Below are positions 38,945 to 48,000 of a stretch of 64,000 nt of DNA, piece after piece. Each line of letters begins with the position of its first letter. Position 1 is the stretch's first letter. The position numbers and the translations under genes are program-made. The stretch comes from Proteus columbae (GTDB taxonomy: Bacteria; Pseudomonadota; Gammaproteobacteria; Enterobacterales; Enterobacteriaceae): positions 124,001-188,000 of the forward strand of contig NZ_NGVR01000008.1 in assembly GCF_002777965.1 (NCBI RefSeq), in the 5' to 3' direction. Below the pieces are notes generated by a model. It saw only the letters and a list, made by a program, of their open reading frames with translations. It made no database searches and had not been told where the DNA came from.

Positions 38945-39115
38945 ATAAAGAGATATTAAAGATATAAAATAGGGATGAAAGTAAAAAATTCCTCTATTTA
39001 TCTTATGTAAATAATAATTATCCACTCAAATTTGATTTATATCGTAATAATTCCACTGCTTTAATGAAATAATTTTTTCATAATTAAATAGATCTAACAC
39101 AACAGTGGAACAGTT

Positions 39116-39397
39116 ATGAAAAAAGCCTTAATTGTTATTTTATCTTTATTTTTACTACCCGCTTGCTCTGAATCACAAGAAAATAAAGTTATTGAATATT
39201 GTATGGATACATTAAGTGTCTATAGTAATGTGAGCAAAGATCAATGTTTGTGTTTTTATAATGAAGCAAGTAATAAATTTTCTTCAACTGAAATAGATAG
39301 AATGGTCAAATCACCACCAATAAAACAAGACAGTACACTTACAAGAGAGGGTACAATGTTTTTAACTATTGCTCATTCATCTAAATGCTTTGAGTAA
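39116..39397 (+). CDS. Small putative lipoprotein (93 aa)
   Basis: Not recognised beyond its export signal: MKKALIVILSLFLLPAC is a lipoprotein signal peptide with lipobox LPAC (Cys at 17). The mature part of about 77 residues has four further cysteines (EYCMDTL, DQCLCFY, SSKCFE) that could form disulfides in the periplasm. GTGGAACAGTT precedes the ATG. No operon partner is evident. Confidence 0.72.
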   Translation: MKKALIVILSLFLLPACSESQENKVIEYCMDTLSVYSNVSKDQCLCFYNEASNKFSSTEIDRMVKSPPIKQDSTLTREGTMFLTIAHSSKCFE

Positions 39398-39582
39398 CAG
39401 ATATTACGCGTAATAACTAATAAAGAATAAGTCGTAAATTAAGTTACTATACCGAAAATTATTGCCTCTAAGAGCAAATACCACAAAATTGATAAACCCA
39501 TCACTATAAATTGAATATATTAATACTGTTTTTATATACAGTTTGTTGTGGGTTTATCTTTATTGTGAATTGAGAGGAAATT

Positions 39583-40014
39583 ATGTCAAAGCTTCGCTTA
39601 TCTTACCCAAAACTCAGCCCTAAAGCTTATGCTGGCTTAATTCAATGTAAAACTGCACTAGAAGATAGTTCACTGGATATAACGTTAATTGAGCTTGTCT
39701 ATTTAAGAGTGTCTCAAATCAATGGCTGTGCTTTTTGTTTAGAGATGCACAATAATTCGTTGCGTAACCATGGTATTGATCAAAACAAGTTAGATGCACT
39801 AAATGGTTGGCAAGTAAGTGAGCGTTTTACTGATAAAGAGCGAGCTGCGTTGCTATGGGCAGAGGCGGTTAGTAATATTTCAGCAAAAAGTACGGATGAT
39901 AATATTTATCAGCAGGTTAAAGCGTATTTTACAGATACAGAAATGAGTGATCTGACACTGGCAGTTGGATTAATGAATGCATTTAATCGTATCGCTGTGA
40001 GTTTGCGCCAGTAA
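39583..40014 (+). CDS. AhpD-like / carboxymuconolactone decarboxylase family protein
   Basis: 143-residue all-helical CMD-family protein. The active-site motif is NGCAFCLEMHNNSLRNHG (CxxC followed by His), the AhpD-like redox centre, with ERAALLWAEAVSNIS and GLMNAFNRIAVSLR typical of the family. Such proteins are peroxidases or reductants of peroxiredoxins. Substrate unknown. Ribosome binding site GAGAGGAAATT is good. Stands alone in the accessory stretch. Confidence 0.9.
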   Translation: MSKLRLSYPKLSPKAYAGLIQCKTALEDSSLDITLIELVYLRVSQINGCAFCLEMHNNSLRNHGIDQNKLDALNGWQVSERFTDKERAALLWAEAVSNISAKSTDDNIYQQVKAYFTDTEMSDLTLAVGLMNAFNRIAVSLRQ

Positions 40015-40102
40015 TTAGTATTATCTATGCAAATCATATGCCCCAAATAATTTTCAAGAGAAAAGCGCTGATAGAGCGCTTTTGATTTCATTTGCTTAAA
40101 TT

Positions 40103-40300
40103 TTACCAGAGATATTGCATGAAGGGTAAATAAGCAAAAAATAAAGCGATGAGTATAAATAAGATACGAAATAACGTTTTTTTTGTTTTTATTGTGGCAT
40201 AGAGCATAACGATAAAAATAGCCACGCAGATATACCAGTAAAATGCACCAAAGAAAGCTAAGGTAAAAATAGTATCAATAATAAAATGACTTTCACTCAT
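40103..40300 (-). CDS. Small two-helix membrane protein (65 aa)
   Basis: Not recognised. 65 residues with two hydrophobic segments (IIDTIFTLAFFGAFYWYICV and FRILFILIALFFAYLPFMQY) separated by a short basic loop (TIKTKKT). GAGAGAAATAAA precedes the ATG. Lies 61 bases downstream of yciU on the same strand, so it could be co-transcribed with it. Coding status is moderately supported by the ribosome binding site and coherent membrane topology. Confidence 0.6.
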   Translation of the reverse strand: MSESHFIIDTIFTLAFFGAFYWYICVAIFIVMLYATIKTKKTLFRILFILIALFFAYLPFMQYLW

Positions 40301-40361
40301 TTTATTTCTCTCTGAAATAAAAAATCACCTGCTAAAGATAAGCAGGTGAAGATAAAAGTGA

Positions 40362-40685
40362 TTATGATTTCCAAATAATATGGAACATAGGCTGTAATGG
40401 ATCGCGACTAATTAGGACTCGGCCAAAAATATCATCAATATCGGAATCATCGTCAGGAGCAAGGCCAATAATTACTTCACTAAAACGGGCTGATGTAACA
40501 GGCTGGCCAACAATAAATTGCCAATCATTACCCAATGGAACCACTTCTGCTGCGCCTCTTTCTTCAAATTGCAGGTTAAACAATAATTGGTCTGCAACAT
40601 CTAAATTATCAGCTGCTTGGGCTAAAAATAGATCGTAAGCTTGTTCTAAAGCGTCGTCTTCACTGATTAAAGTTGGTTCATTCAT
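40362..40685 (-). CDS. yciU: YciU, DUF440 protein
   Basis: 107-residue acidic DUF440 (UPF0263) protein: DALEQAYDLFLAQAADNLDV, LLFNLQFEERGAAEVVPLGN, EVIIGLAPDDDSDIDDIFGR, PMFHIIWKS. E. coli YciU (109) matches closely and is also next to clsA. The fold is reported as DNA-mimic-like because of its acidic surface; role unknown. ATG at 40685 is preferred to an in-frame TTG eight codons upstream. Confidence 0.93.
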   Translation of the reverse strand: MNEPTLISEDDALEQAYDLFLAQAADNLDVADQLLFNLQFEERGAAEVVPLGNDWQFIVGQPVTSARFSEVIIGLAPDDDSDIDDIFGRVLISRDPLQPMFHIIWKS

Positions 40686-40800
40686 GGTAATGCCTGTCTG
40701 TTGTTCCAATAATTATCGCGTTATTTGTATAGCATTTTTACTAATTTAGCACAGTTATTTATTGCCAGTTCTTAGTAGTCTATCGATTATAACATTTCTG

Positions 40801-42261
40801 TTATAACAGAGGGCTAAAGAAATAGCAGATACGCTCTAATACACGATTTAAAAATGGTCGTTTTTCCCATTCATCTATGGTTAACTCTGTTGAGCGGGCA
40901 ATATAATCATATTGAACAATGCTTAAATCACTACCAAAACCTTCATCATCAATGACAACTGTAATTTCAAAGTTTAACCATAAGCTACGCATATCAAGGT
41001 TAACTGAACCTACCATACTGAGTTGTCCATCAACCATCACGCTTTTGGTATGTAATAAACCATCTTCAAATTGGAATATTTTTACACCTGATTCGAGCAT
41101 TTCTGTAAAGAATGAACGACTTGCCCAACGTACCAGAAAAGAGTCATTACTGCGAGGAACAATAATGCTCACATTAACACCTCGCATCGCAGCAGTTGAG
41201 ATTGCATGGGCAAGATCATCGCTAGGTACAAAATAAGGTGTTGTCAGTACCAATTCTTTTCTTGCAGAGTAAATGGCTGTAATAAGTGATTGTTGGATTA
41301 GCTCATCAGGAAATCCTGGGCCTGAGGCAATGACTTGTGTTGTATGGCCGCTTTCTTGTTCACAAGGCATAATATTGTCATCAGGTGGAGGTGGTAAATG
41401 GCGCTCACCCGTTTCCATCTCCCAGTCAAAGGCATAAATCATACCTAATGTAGTAGAAACAGGACCTTCCATTCTTACCATAATATCAATCCATTGACCC
41501 ACACCAGAATCTTGCTTGAAATAACGAGGATCAACCATATTCATACTTCCTGTATAGGAAATATAATTATCGATCAATACGATTTTCCGATGCTGACGTA
41601 AATCCATGCGACGTAAGAAGAAACGGAATAAATTAACATGCAGTGATTCAACAAATTCAATACCTGCGGCTCTCATTACGTCTGGGCCTTTGGTACGAAA
41701 GAAATTCCAGCTTCCAGCGGAATCAACCATGACTCGGCATTTTACACCACGTTTAGCGGCTCTAATTAAGGCGTCGGTTACTTCATCGACTAAACCACCT
41801 GATTGCCAAATATAGAAGACCATTTCAATGTTATCGCGAGCGTTGTTAATATCGCGTGTAATTGAATTTAGCGAATCTTCACAGGTGGTTAAAAGTTCAA
41901 TTTTGTTACCTTTAACACCTTTAATACCTTGGCGCTTAGCGGTTAATTGGAAAAGAGGAGTAGCGATGTCGCTCGTACTTGTAGCAAAGATATGCTTACA
42001 TTTCCTTAAGTCTTCAAGCCACGCAACAACAGAAGGCCACATCTGTTTAGCATGTTCAACACGTCGTTTTCCTAGGTGTAACTCACCAAAAGCAAAATAC
42101 GCAATAACCCCGACTAATGGCAGAATATAAATGATCAATAACCATGTCATTGTTGATGTAACTGGTCGTCGATGCATTAGGACACGAAATGTGACCCCCG
42201 CAATTAATAGCCAATAGAAGAAAAAGGTTAGCCAACTTAATACAGTATAAAATGTTGTCAT
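40801..42261 (-). CDS. clsA: Cardiolipin synthase A
   Basis: 486 residues, identical in length to E. coli ClsA. Two N-terminal membrane helices ([40 protein letters not shown]), then a phospholipase D fold with two HKD motifs: [18 protein letters not shown] and [18 protein letters not shown]. Condenses two phosphatidylglycerol molecules into cardiolipin at the inner membrane. The start at 42261 ([10 protein letters not shown]) is the family start; the frame is open 17 codons further upstream without support. Neighbour yciU as in E. coli. Confidence 0.96.
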   Translation of the reverse strand: MTTFYTVLSWLTFFFYWLLIAGVTFRVLMHRRPVTSTMTWLLIIYILPLVGVIAYFAFGELHLGKRRVEHAKQMWPSVVAWLEDLRKCKHIFATSTSDIATPLFQLTAKRQGIKGVKGNKIELLTTCEDSLNSITRDINNARDNIEMVFYIWQSGGLVDEVTDALIRAAKRGVKCRVMVDSAGSWNFFRTKGPDVMRAAGIEFVESLHVNLFRFFLRRMDLRQHRKIVLIDNYISYTGSMNMVDPRYFKQDSGVGQWIDIMVRMEGPVSTTLGMIYAFDWEMETGERHLPPPPDDNIMPCEQESGHTTQVIASGPGFPDELIQQSLITAIYSARKELVLTTPYFVPSDDLAHAISTAAMRGVNVSIIVPRSNDSFLVRWASRSFFTEMLESGVKIFQFEDGLLHTKSVMVDGQLSMVGSVNLDMRSLWLNFEITVVIDDEGFGSDLSIVQYDYIARSTELTIDEWEKRPFLNRVLERICYFFSPLL

Positions 42262-42566
42262 AGTAGAGCTATTTTCCGTTGAAAATGAATTGCATGGATA
42301 AGCTAAAGGCAATTTACTAAAAATAGTTCATTATTTTTGTTATTTGCCGAATGTTGTTATTAAATCAGGATTATTATCTCTGTCAAATCTCTTTCTTAAG
42401 AGATAAGCATCAAATAAGCAATAAGATACAACTCTTTATTCATTTTTTCTTTGTGAGAAATGCTCAAATAATGGATGAAATTCAAGCAAATCATAAATCA
42501 CCCCTTGGATCACAAAATGAACGTCTTATAATAGTCCACTTATTCGAAAAAATAGGTGCTAATAGC

Positions 42567-42749
42567 ATGAGACACAGTAGGACTGAAGTAGCTCGTTGGC
42601 GAATGATGAGACAAGCTATACGTAAACGACGTCGATGGTTAGAAGGGCAATCTCGTCGTAATTTCCGAATTTATAAACTGCGTAAACTTGATACTTCTAG
42701 AAAACATAGAGCACTTTTATTTGTACAACACATAGAATGGAACTCATAA
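42567..42749 (+). CDS. yciY: YciY-like small basic protein
   Basis: 60-residue Arg-rich protein: MRHSRTEVARWRMMRQAIRK, RRRWLEGQSRRNFRIYKLRK. This matches the E. coli YciY pattern (SRTEVGRWRMQRQ, RRKSRWLEGQSRRNMRIH), encoded beside clsA. Function unknown; charge suggests nucleic-acid or membrane contact. The start at 42567 is chosen by similarity; the frame is open to 42351 but the upstream part is dissimilar and low in coding character. Confidence 0.85.
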   Translation: MRHSRTEVARWRMMRQAIRKRRRWLEGQSRRNFRIYKLRKLDTSRKHRALLFVQHIEWNS

Positions 42750-42795
42750 TTTCACTTTTTAACAGTTAATATCAATCATTTTGTTAAACGTTATT

Positions 42796-42814
42796 GAATA
42801 TGATTGCTATTTGC
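42796..42814 (+). promoter_or_regulatory. Candidate Fur site before tonB
   Basis: GAATATGATTGCTATTTGC matches the 19-base Fur consensus at 11 positions. It lies about 50 bases before tonB, over a likely promoter (TTTAAACT as -10). tonB is Fur-controlled in relatives, but this match alone is weak. Confidence 0.4.
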
Positions 42815-42861
42815 ATTTAAACTAGGGGCATATTTTTTCTTTAGGTGAAATAAGATCAGTT

Positions 42862-43575
42862 ATGCGTTGGAAGCTTTGGGTACTCATATCACTTTGTCTA
42901 CATGCCTCACTTGTTGCGGCTGCGATGTTATATGTTGTAGAAGATAAGCCAGTCACACCTGAGCCTATCTCTATACAGATGTTGGCATTTGCAGCAGATG
43001 AGCCTGCAGGCGAACCAGAGCCTGTGGTTGAAGAAGTCACTCCTCCAGAACCTGAGCCGGTTGTTGAGCCAGAACCCGAGCCAGAACCTATTCCTGATGT
43101 AAAACCTATTATCGAAAAACCAATAGAGAAAAAACCAGAACCAAAACCGAAGCCTAAGCCAAAACCTGTGGATAAACCGAAACCGCCTGTTGAGCGACCA
43201 CAACCTTTAGTTGTTAATAAAGGTAATGATCTCAAAAATCTTAACCCGACGGCAAAGCCAAGTGATAAAGGCGAAGAAAAACCAGTTGCAGTGGCAAGCA
43301 ATGGTGAAGGCAAAGTACCGAATGCAGTACGCCAAGGTTTACCTATATACCCACCACGCGCACAGGCTGTGGGGATAGAAGGTTCAATCAAAGTTCGTTT
43401 TGATGTTGATGCTGATGGAAGAGTCGATAATGTAGAAATTATTTCTGCTGATCCTAAAAACGTATTTGAGCGTGAAGTTAAAAAAGCAATGCGCCAATGG
43501 CGTTATGAAAAAATTCCTTATAAAGGGAAAGTGGTTCTCATTGAGTTCAAAATGACAGGGATATCAACAAGCTAA
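42862..43575 (+). CDS. tonB: TonB energy transducer
   Basis: 237-residue protein linking the ExbBD proton motor to outer-membrane receptors. N-terminal membrane anchor (LWVLISLCLHASLVAAAMLY), periplasm-spanning Pro/Glu segment (PEPEPVVEPEPEPEPIPD) followed by a Pro/Lys segment (PEPKPKPKPKPVDKPKPP), and the C-terminal domain LPIYPPRAQAVGIEGSIKVR with FDVDADGRVDNVEI that contacts TonB boxes. Next to yciA as in E. coli; yciI, beside tonB there, is absent. Opposite-strand Gly/Ser frames here are shadows of the repeats. Confidence 0.97.
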   Translation: MRWKLWVLISLCLHASLVAAAMLYVVEDKPVTPEPISIQMLAFAADEPAGEPEPVVEEVTPPEPEPVVEPEPEPEPIPDVKPIIEKPIEKKPEPKPKPKPKPVDKPKPPVERPQPLVVNKGNDLKNLNPTAKPSDKGEEKPVAVASNGEGKVPNAVRQGLPIYPPRAQAVGIEGSIKVRFDVDADGRVDNVEIISADPKNVFEREVKKAMRQWRYEKIPYKGKVVLIEFKMTGISTS

Positions 43576-43631
43576 TTTTTATAAAGTTAGCTGTTAAACA
43601 AAGCGGTATCACTATTTGAGACTCAATAAAT

Positions 43632-43660
43632 AAAAGGCACTTTAATAAGTGCCTTTTTTA
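43632..43660. terminator. Terminator between tonB and yciA
   Basis: Eleven-base stem AAAAGGCACTT / AAGTGCCTTTT, loop TAAT, T-run; symmetric, between convergent genes. Confidence 0.92.
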
Positions 43661-43719
43661 GTATTTCAAATTTAATGTTTTCACGCTATTCGTTGTAATC
43701 GAATTGCCGTAATGGCGTT

Positions 43720-44151
43720 TTATTCCATTGTACTTGTTAGTGTGAAGTGAGCTTTACCTTCTGGTAAGCGACGAGCTGAATTATTCTCATCAACGGCAAC
43801 GTAAGTAAATACAGCCTCTGTCGCACGATAACGTTGGCCGACAGGCTCGGTGGCGACTTTTTTAACCCAAACTTCAATATTAACAGTAATTGAAGAGTTA
43901 CCTGTTTTTAAGCAACGTGCATAGCAACAAACGACATCGCCAACAGCAACAGGTTTAAGAAAGGTAATGCCTGTTACGCTTACAGTAACGACACGACCTA
44001 ACGCAATTTCTTTTGCTAAAATTGCACCACCAATGTCCATTTGGGACATTAACCAGCCACCGAAAATATCACCATTGGCGTTAGTATCAGCGGGCATGGC
44101 AAGGGTGCGTAAAACGAGCTCACCGTTAGGCAAAGATTGTTGTTCAGTCAT
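43720..44151 (-). CDS. yciA: YciA acyl-CoA thioesterase
   Basis: 143-residue hot-dog-fold thioesterase acting on a broad range of acyl-CoAs. Active-site segment NANGDIFGGWLMSQMDIGGA with the conserved Asp, then VTVSVTGITFLKPVAVGDVV. E. coli YciA has about 132 residues. Convergent with tonB, followed on the minus strand side by yciB upstream; order tonB-yciA-yciB-yciC is conserved apart from the SulP insertion. Confidence 0.95.
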   Translation of the reverse strand: MTEQQSLPNGELVLRTLAMPADTNANGDIFGGWLMSQMDIGGAILAKEIALGRVVTVSVTGITFLKPVAVGDVVCCYARCLKTGNSSITVNIEVWVKKVATEPVGQRYRATEAVFTYVAVDENNSARRLPEGKAHFTLTSTME

Positions 44152-44202
44152 GGGGATTATGTATCTGTAATAATGTTGAAACCAAGGAGATATTTACTCA
44201 TC

Positions 44203-44266
44203 ATACTTCAAGTTGAGCTATTAGAGTATCTACAGGCTATACGCTAATAGCTACATCTTAAATTAT
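44203..44266. repeat. 64-bp imperfect palindromic element
   Basis: ATACTTCAAGTTGAGCTATT at the left pairs with CTAATAGCTACATCTTAAAT near the right (AGCTATTAG / CTAATAGCT perfect, outer arms with few mismatches), spacer about 19 bases. It lies between yciB and yciA. The outer ATACTTCAAGTTG sequence resembles a dispersed intergenic repeat seen in other Enterobacterales; I found only this copy in the window. Confidence 0.6.
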
Positions 44267-44300
44267 TTAGAACACATATCTTCCAATAAAATAAAAATGA

Positions 44301-44954
44301 TTATTCAGATTTTGAATGAGCATCGTGTGATGTTGGTTTAGATGCTTGTTTTGTCATATCATCTGATAATTCGTGTTCACTATTTTCTGTAGTTTCATCT
44401 TCAGTTTGTTCTTCTGGTAAACGGTTATTCCAGATATAAACTACGCTGGCGATAGTAAAGATAAAGGTTAAAATAGTTAAGCCAAAGACTTTAAAATTAA
44501 CCCAAGTCTCTTCTGCTAAAGAAAATGCCACATAAATATTACCAAGAGCACAAGCAAAAAAGAAAATTACCCATGCAATATTGAGTTTTTTCCAATTTGC
44601 AGGTGGCATAGCGAGCTCTTTTCCTAACATTCTTTCCATTAACGTTTTTGGCGTAAATAACTGCATACCAATTAAAACGATGGCAAAAATGGCATAAATA
44701 GCTGTCACTTTCCATTTAATAAAATCAGCAGAATGGAAGAAGATGGTTAATGAGCCAAAAATAGTGACCACGATGGCGGTAATGAGCGGTGCTTTCTCAA
44801 CTTTATGGAAAATAAGCCATGTCAAGCCGACTGAGATCCACGTCGCGATAATTAATGCACCTGAAGCATAGAAAATATCTTGCCATTTATAGAAGATAAA
44901 AAACACTAATAGTGGAGCAAAATCAAGTAATTGCTTAAGCCAGCCATTTTTCAT
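44301..44954 (-). CDS. yciB: YciB / IspZ inner membrane septation protein
   Basis: 217-residue multi-pass membrane protein. Starts MKNGWLKQLLDFAPLLVFFI and contains LMERMLGKELAMPPANWKKL and NIAWVIFFFACALGNIYVAF, as in E. coli YciB, which is involved in envelope shape and septation. The E. coli protein has 179 residues; here a hydrophilic acidic C-terminal tail of about 37 residues is added (EEQTEDETTENSEHELSDDM...). The tail is on the cytoplasmic or periplasmic end and has no motif that I recognise. Confidence 0.94.
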   Translation of the reverse strand: MKNGWLKQLLDFAPLLVFFIFYKWQDIFYASGALIIATWISVGLTWLIFHKVEKAPLITAIVVTIFGSLTIFFHSADFIKWKVTAIYAIFAIVLIGMQLFTPKTLMERMLGKELAMPPANWKKLNIAWVIFFFACALGNIYVAFSLAEETWVNFKVFGLTILTFIFTIASVVYIWNNRLPEEQTEDETTENSEHELSDDMTKQASKPTSHDAHSKSE

Positions 44955-45263
44955 AACAGATAGGAACCTATGGTAATTAAATTCATAAACTTGGCTATTC
45001 TAATGCAAAGTGACAGAAAATGGGTAAACAATTGCATATCTTTAACGACAGAGTGTTAATTTGTACAAAAAACGCTATTTTTATATGAAATAACTCAATG
45101 AAAAATCAATGTAATTGCATTTATGTAAAATTAAAACTCAAGCTTGAGTTATGAAAGAGGATTTAAATATTGCACTAGTATATGATTCATTAACTCATCA
45201 TTATCACCCGCCACTTTTTGATGAATGCATAAATAAAAAAGTATTTCTGATAAGAGGAAATCA
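44955..45263. other. Divergent yciB/SulP intergenic region with a 16-bp palindrome
   Basis: Contains the perfect palindrome AACTCAAGCTTGAGTT at 45135-45150, a possible operator. Directly after it a 38-codon frame (45151-45267) ends in an ATGA overlap with the SulP start; it has no ribosome binding site. Confidence 0.5.
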
Positions 45264-47096
45264 ATGAACGGAAAAAGAATAATAAAATGGATGCCAGGAT
45301 TGGGCTTATTATTTAATTATAAGCGAGATTATTTTGGCTATGACTTAAAAGCAGGGCTTTCTGTTGCTGCCGTTGCGCTACCTGTTGCGATTGCTTATAC
45401 CGAATTATTAGGCATTAATGCCATTGTTGGATTGTATGCCTGTATTTTCCCTATGATTATTTATGCATTATTTGGTACTTCTCGCCAATTAATTACGGGG
45501 CCGGATGCAGCAACGTGTGCCGTTATTGCTGCGGTCGTTATTCCACTATCTGCTGGTGATGAAAATACACGATGGCAACTTGCAATTATCATGACTGCAA
45601 TGACGGGGTTTTGGTGTATTTTAGCTAGCCATTTTCGGTTGGGGGCTTTTACTGATTTTCTGTCTCGTCCTATTCTTCAAGGATTATTAAATGGTGTGGC
45701 GATCACCATTATGGTTGGGCAGATTAGTAAAGTATTTGGTTTTGACACTTCCCCAGATCACTTAATTGAAAAATTAATTGAAGTTCCATTTCGATTAATG
45801 GATGCTCATTTACCTACGGTATTGATGTCAGCGATAACACTCGCCTTATTATTGGGCATTCGCTATTTTCGTAGCCGATGGCCAGCACCATTAATCGCCA
45901 TGGTTGTGATGACTTATCTTAGCTGGCAATTTGATTTAGCAAGCTATGGCATTGCTATTGTGAATAAAGAGGCGGGAAATGTTGACTTGTTTCTGCCAGT
46001 AGTCTCAATGAGTGGATTTCATCCCGGTGTATTACGGGATTTGTTGGTTCCATCTATAAACTTGGCTGTTATTAGCTTTGTGAGTTTTATGATGACAGCC
46101 CGCAGTTTTGCCAGCAAAAATGGCTATGATGTTGATGCAGACCAAGAGTTAAAAGCATTAGGTATTGCCAATATTGCGGCGGCACTTTCACAAGGATTTG
46201 CTGTAAGTGCGGCAAGTAGCCGTACCGCAGTTAATGATTCTGTTGGTGGTAAAACTCAATTAGTTTCTATTATCGCCGCACTGGTTATTCTGCTGGTGCT
46301 ATTATTTATGACAGATTTTCTCGCCTATATTCCACTATCTTCACTAGGAATTGTGTTGATTGTCTCTTCATGGTCATTGCTGAGTATTCGTCATATTTGG
46401 TCTTATCGTAAACGTAATAAACAAGCATTTACATTGGCATCATTTACCTTATTAGCGGTGTTATTAGCAGGACTGATTAATGGTATTGGTTTTGCGGTTT
46501 TATTAGGTTTATTACAATTTTTACGTATTGTTTTTCGACCAAGCGATCAGTTATTGGGCGTTGATGAACAAGGAATGGTTCATTCAATGAATAAGGATAA
46601 TGGTATTGAGCCTATCGATGGCTTAATGATGTATCGTTTTAATTCACCACTGACTTATTTTAATGTGGGTTACTTTAAAAAAAGAGTACTTCAACTTGTT
46701 GATAGCGCACCTCAACGCCCAGCATGGTTAGCTGTTGATGCGGCTGTAAGCTTTACCTATGATGATGTCAGCGTATTTGCTGCTATTGATGAACTAATAC
46801 GAGAGTTGCGAATAAAAGGCGTTAAATTGGTTTTAGCGGGGCGTAGAACTGAGTTAAATCGCTGGATTGAACGTAATAGAATTTCGTTAAATGAAGATGA
46901 CTTGATTATTGCCCCTGATCTCTATTTTGTGATCCGACTTTATCAAAGCCGACAGCAGATCAAAGAAAAACAGAAAGAAGCAAGAAAAGAGGCATTAAAG
47001 CAAGAAGCTGAAAACCAAGAAGCAGAGAATAACGAAACATCGATATCAGACGTGCAAATAGAAGGTCATACATCACACCTTAAGTATCCAGGCTAA
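45264..47096 (+). CDS. SulP-family anion transporter with STAS domain
   Basis: 610-residue SLC26/SulP transporter. N-terminal signature LKAGLSVAAVALPVAIAYTE, then TGPDAATCAVIAAVVIPLSA, LQGLLNGVAITIMVGQ, and SQGFAVSAASSRTAVNDSVG; about 12-14 membrane segments, then a cytoplasmic STAS domain (LAVDAAVSFTYDDVSVFAAI) and a Gln/Glu/Lys-rich tail. Substrate could be sulfate, bicarbonate or dicarboxylates; family membership does not decide. Its place between yciB and yciC interrupts an order conserved in E. coli, so it is a lineage insertion. Ribosome binding site AAGAGGAAATCA. Confidence 0.93.
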   Translation: MNGKRIIKWMPGLGLLFNYKRDYFGYDLKAGLSVAAVALPVAIAYTELLGINAIVGLYACIFPMIIYALFGTSRQLITGPDAATCAVIAAVVIPLSAGDENTRWQLAIIMTAMTGFWCILASHFRLGAFTDFLSRPILQGLLNGVAITIMVGQISKVFGFDTSPDHLIEKLIEVPFRLMDAHLPTVLMSAITLALLLGIRYFRSRWPAPLIAMVVMTYLSWQFDLASYGIAIVNKEAGNVDLFLPVVSMSGFHPGVLRDLLVPSINLAVISFVSFMMTARSFASKNGYDVDADQELKALGIANIAAALSQGFAVSAASSRTAVNDSVGGKTQLVSIIAALVILLVLLFMTDFLAYIPLSSLGIVLIVSSWSLLSIRHIWSYRKRNKQAFTLASFTLLAVLLAGLINGIGFAVLLGLLQFLRIVFRPSDQLLGVDEQGMVHSMNKDNGIEPIDGLMMYRFNSPLTYFNVGYFKKRVLQLVDSAPQRPAWLAVDAAVSFTYDDVSVFAAIDELIRELRIKGVKLVLAGRRTELNRWIERNRISLNEDDLIIAPDLYFVIRLYQSRQQIKEKQKEARKEALKQEAENQEAENNETSISDVQIEGHTSHLKYPG

Positions 47097-47124
47097 GTTT
47101 TATGAGTGGTGATCAATAAAAAGT

Positions 47125-47176
47125 AAAATCCCGTGATAAGTTCAACGTTGTTCGCTTATACACGGGATTTTTTATC
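47125..47176 (+). terminator. SulP gene terminator
   Basis: Stem AAATCCCGTGATAAG / CTTATACACGGGATTT (one bulge), 14-base loop, then T-run. Confidence 0.9.
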
Positions 47177-47226
47177 GGTAAATTTTGTAGGTAGCTATGC
47201 TTTGAATAAATTAGGCTTTGAGTAAA

Positions 47227-48000
47227 TTAGCGCGTTTGTTGTGTTGTGTATTTGTTTTCAACCAACATAAACAAACGAAATAGGTAAATAATCATCCACG
47301 CTGAAGCCATATTTTTCAGAAGATAGAATAAGAAATTATGGACAAGATCAGGCAGTTGAATTGTAAGGTTACTCACAAAACCAATACCAAATTGCAATAA
47401 GATCCAAATACCTAAAGCAGGAATAAGTGAGCCAGATTCACTAAATCCAATTTTCCAACCTAAACGAATTGCACTTCCCATATTTTGTTGGCGAACTAAA
47501 ACAACAGGTGCTAATGCAAAACCAATAAGCAAAATGATGCCAGGAATAATCATCACCATAAAACCGGCGCTAATTAAAATAGAGCACAGAACAATTAATA
47601 AAAACATTTTTGGTAAGCGAGGTAAACATGCGTTAAATGTTTGCCCTAGAGTGACATTGTGCCCAGTTGAGATCGCCATGGCGAACATCAATAAGGTTAG
47701 AACCAAGATGCTTTGCTGTAATGTTTCAAACGCATACAGTGATAACACTTTTTTGGCAATACCCACGACACTGTTTGACATTGCTTCTAACTCAGCAGGA
47801 GAAGCAGAAGAAAGCTGTGTATTTTTAAAATTAGCCACAAATTCAATCATCAATTGGTATTCTTGAGGGTTAGGCCCAATTAAGACATGAACTATCGCCA
47901 AAATAGCAGCAAGGATAGCGGAAAGGGTAACAATGCTACGTCGTTCATTCTTATAAAAATTCAGACTGTCTCGGTAGATTGTGCGTGCCGTGGTAGGCAT
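47227..48000 (-). CDS. yciC: YciC membrane protein (UPF0259)
   Basis: 257-residue multi-pass inner membrane protein starting MPTTARTIYRDSLNFYKNER, with six hydrophobic segments (e.g. FLLIVLCSILISAGFMVMII) and the family piece LGWKIGFSESGSLIPALGIW. E. coli YciC (247) is paired with ompW and yciB. Function unknown. Divergent from ompW. Confidence 0.93.
   Translation of the reverse strand: MPTTARTIYRDSLNFYKNERRSIVTLSAILAAILAIVHVLIGPNPQEYQLMIEFVANFKNTQLSSASPAELEAMSNSVVGIAKKVLSLYAFETLQQSILVLTLLMFAMAISTGHNVTLGQTFNACLPRLPKMFLLIVLCSILISAGFMVMIIPGIILLIGFALAPVVLVRQQNMGSAIRLGWKIGFSESGSLIPALGIWILLQFGIGFVSNLTIQLPDLVHNFLFYLLKNMASAWMIIYLFRLFMLVENKYTTQQTR

Noticed and set aside
42351-42566. Upstream extension of the YciY frame
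   Set aside because: Similarity begins only at the ATG at 42567; the upstream part is hydrophobic and AT-rich with no family support.
42822-43391. Gly/Ser-rich open frame opposite tonB
   Set aside because: It is the antisense of the Pro/Glu/Lys repeats of TonB; no ribosome binding site.
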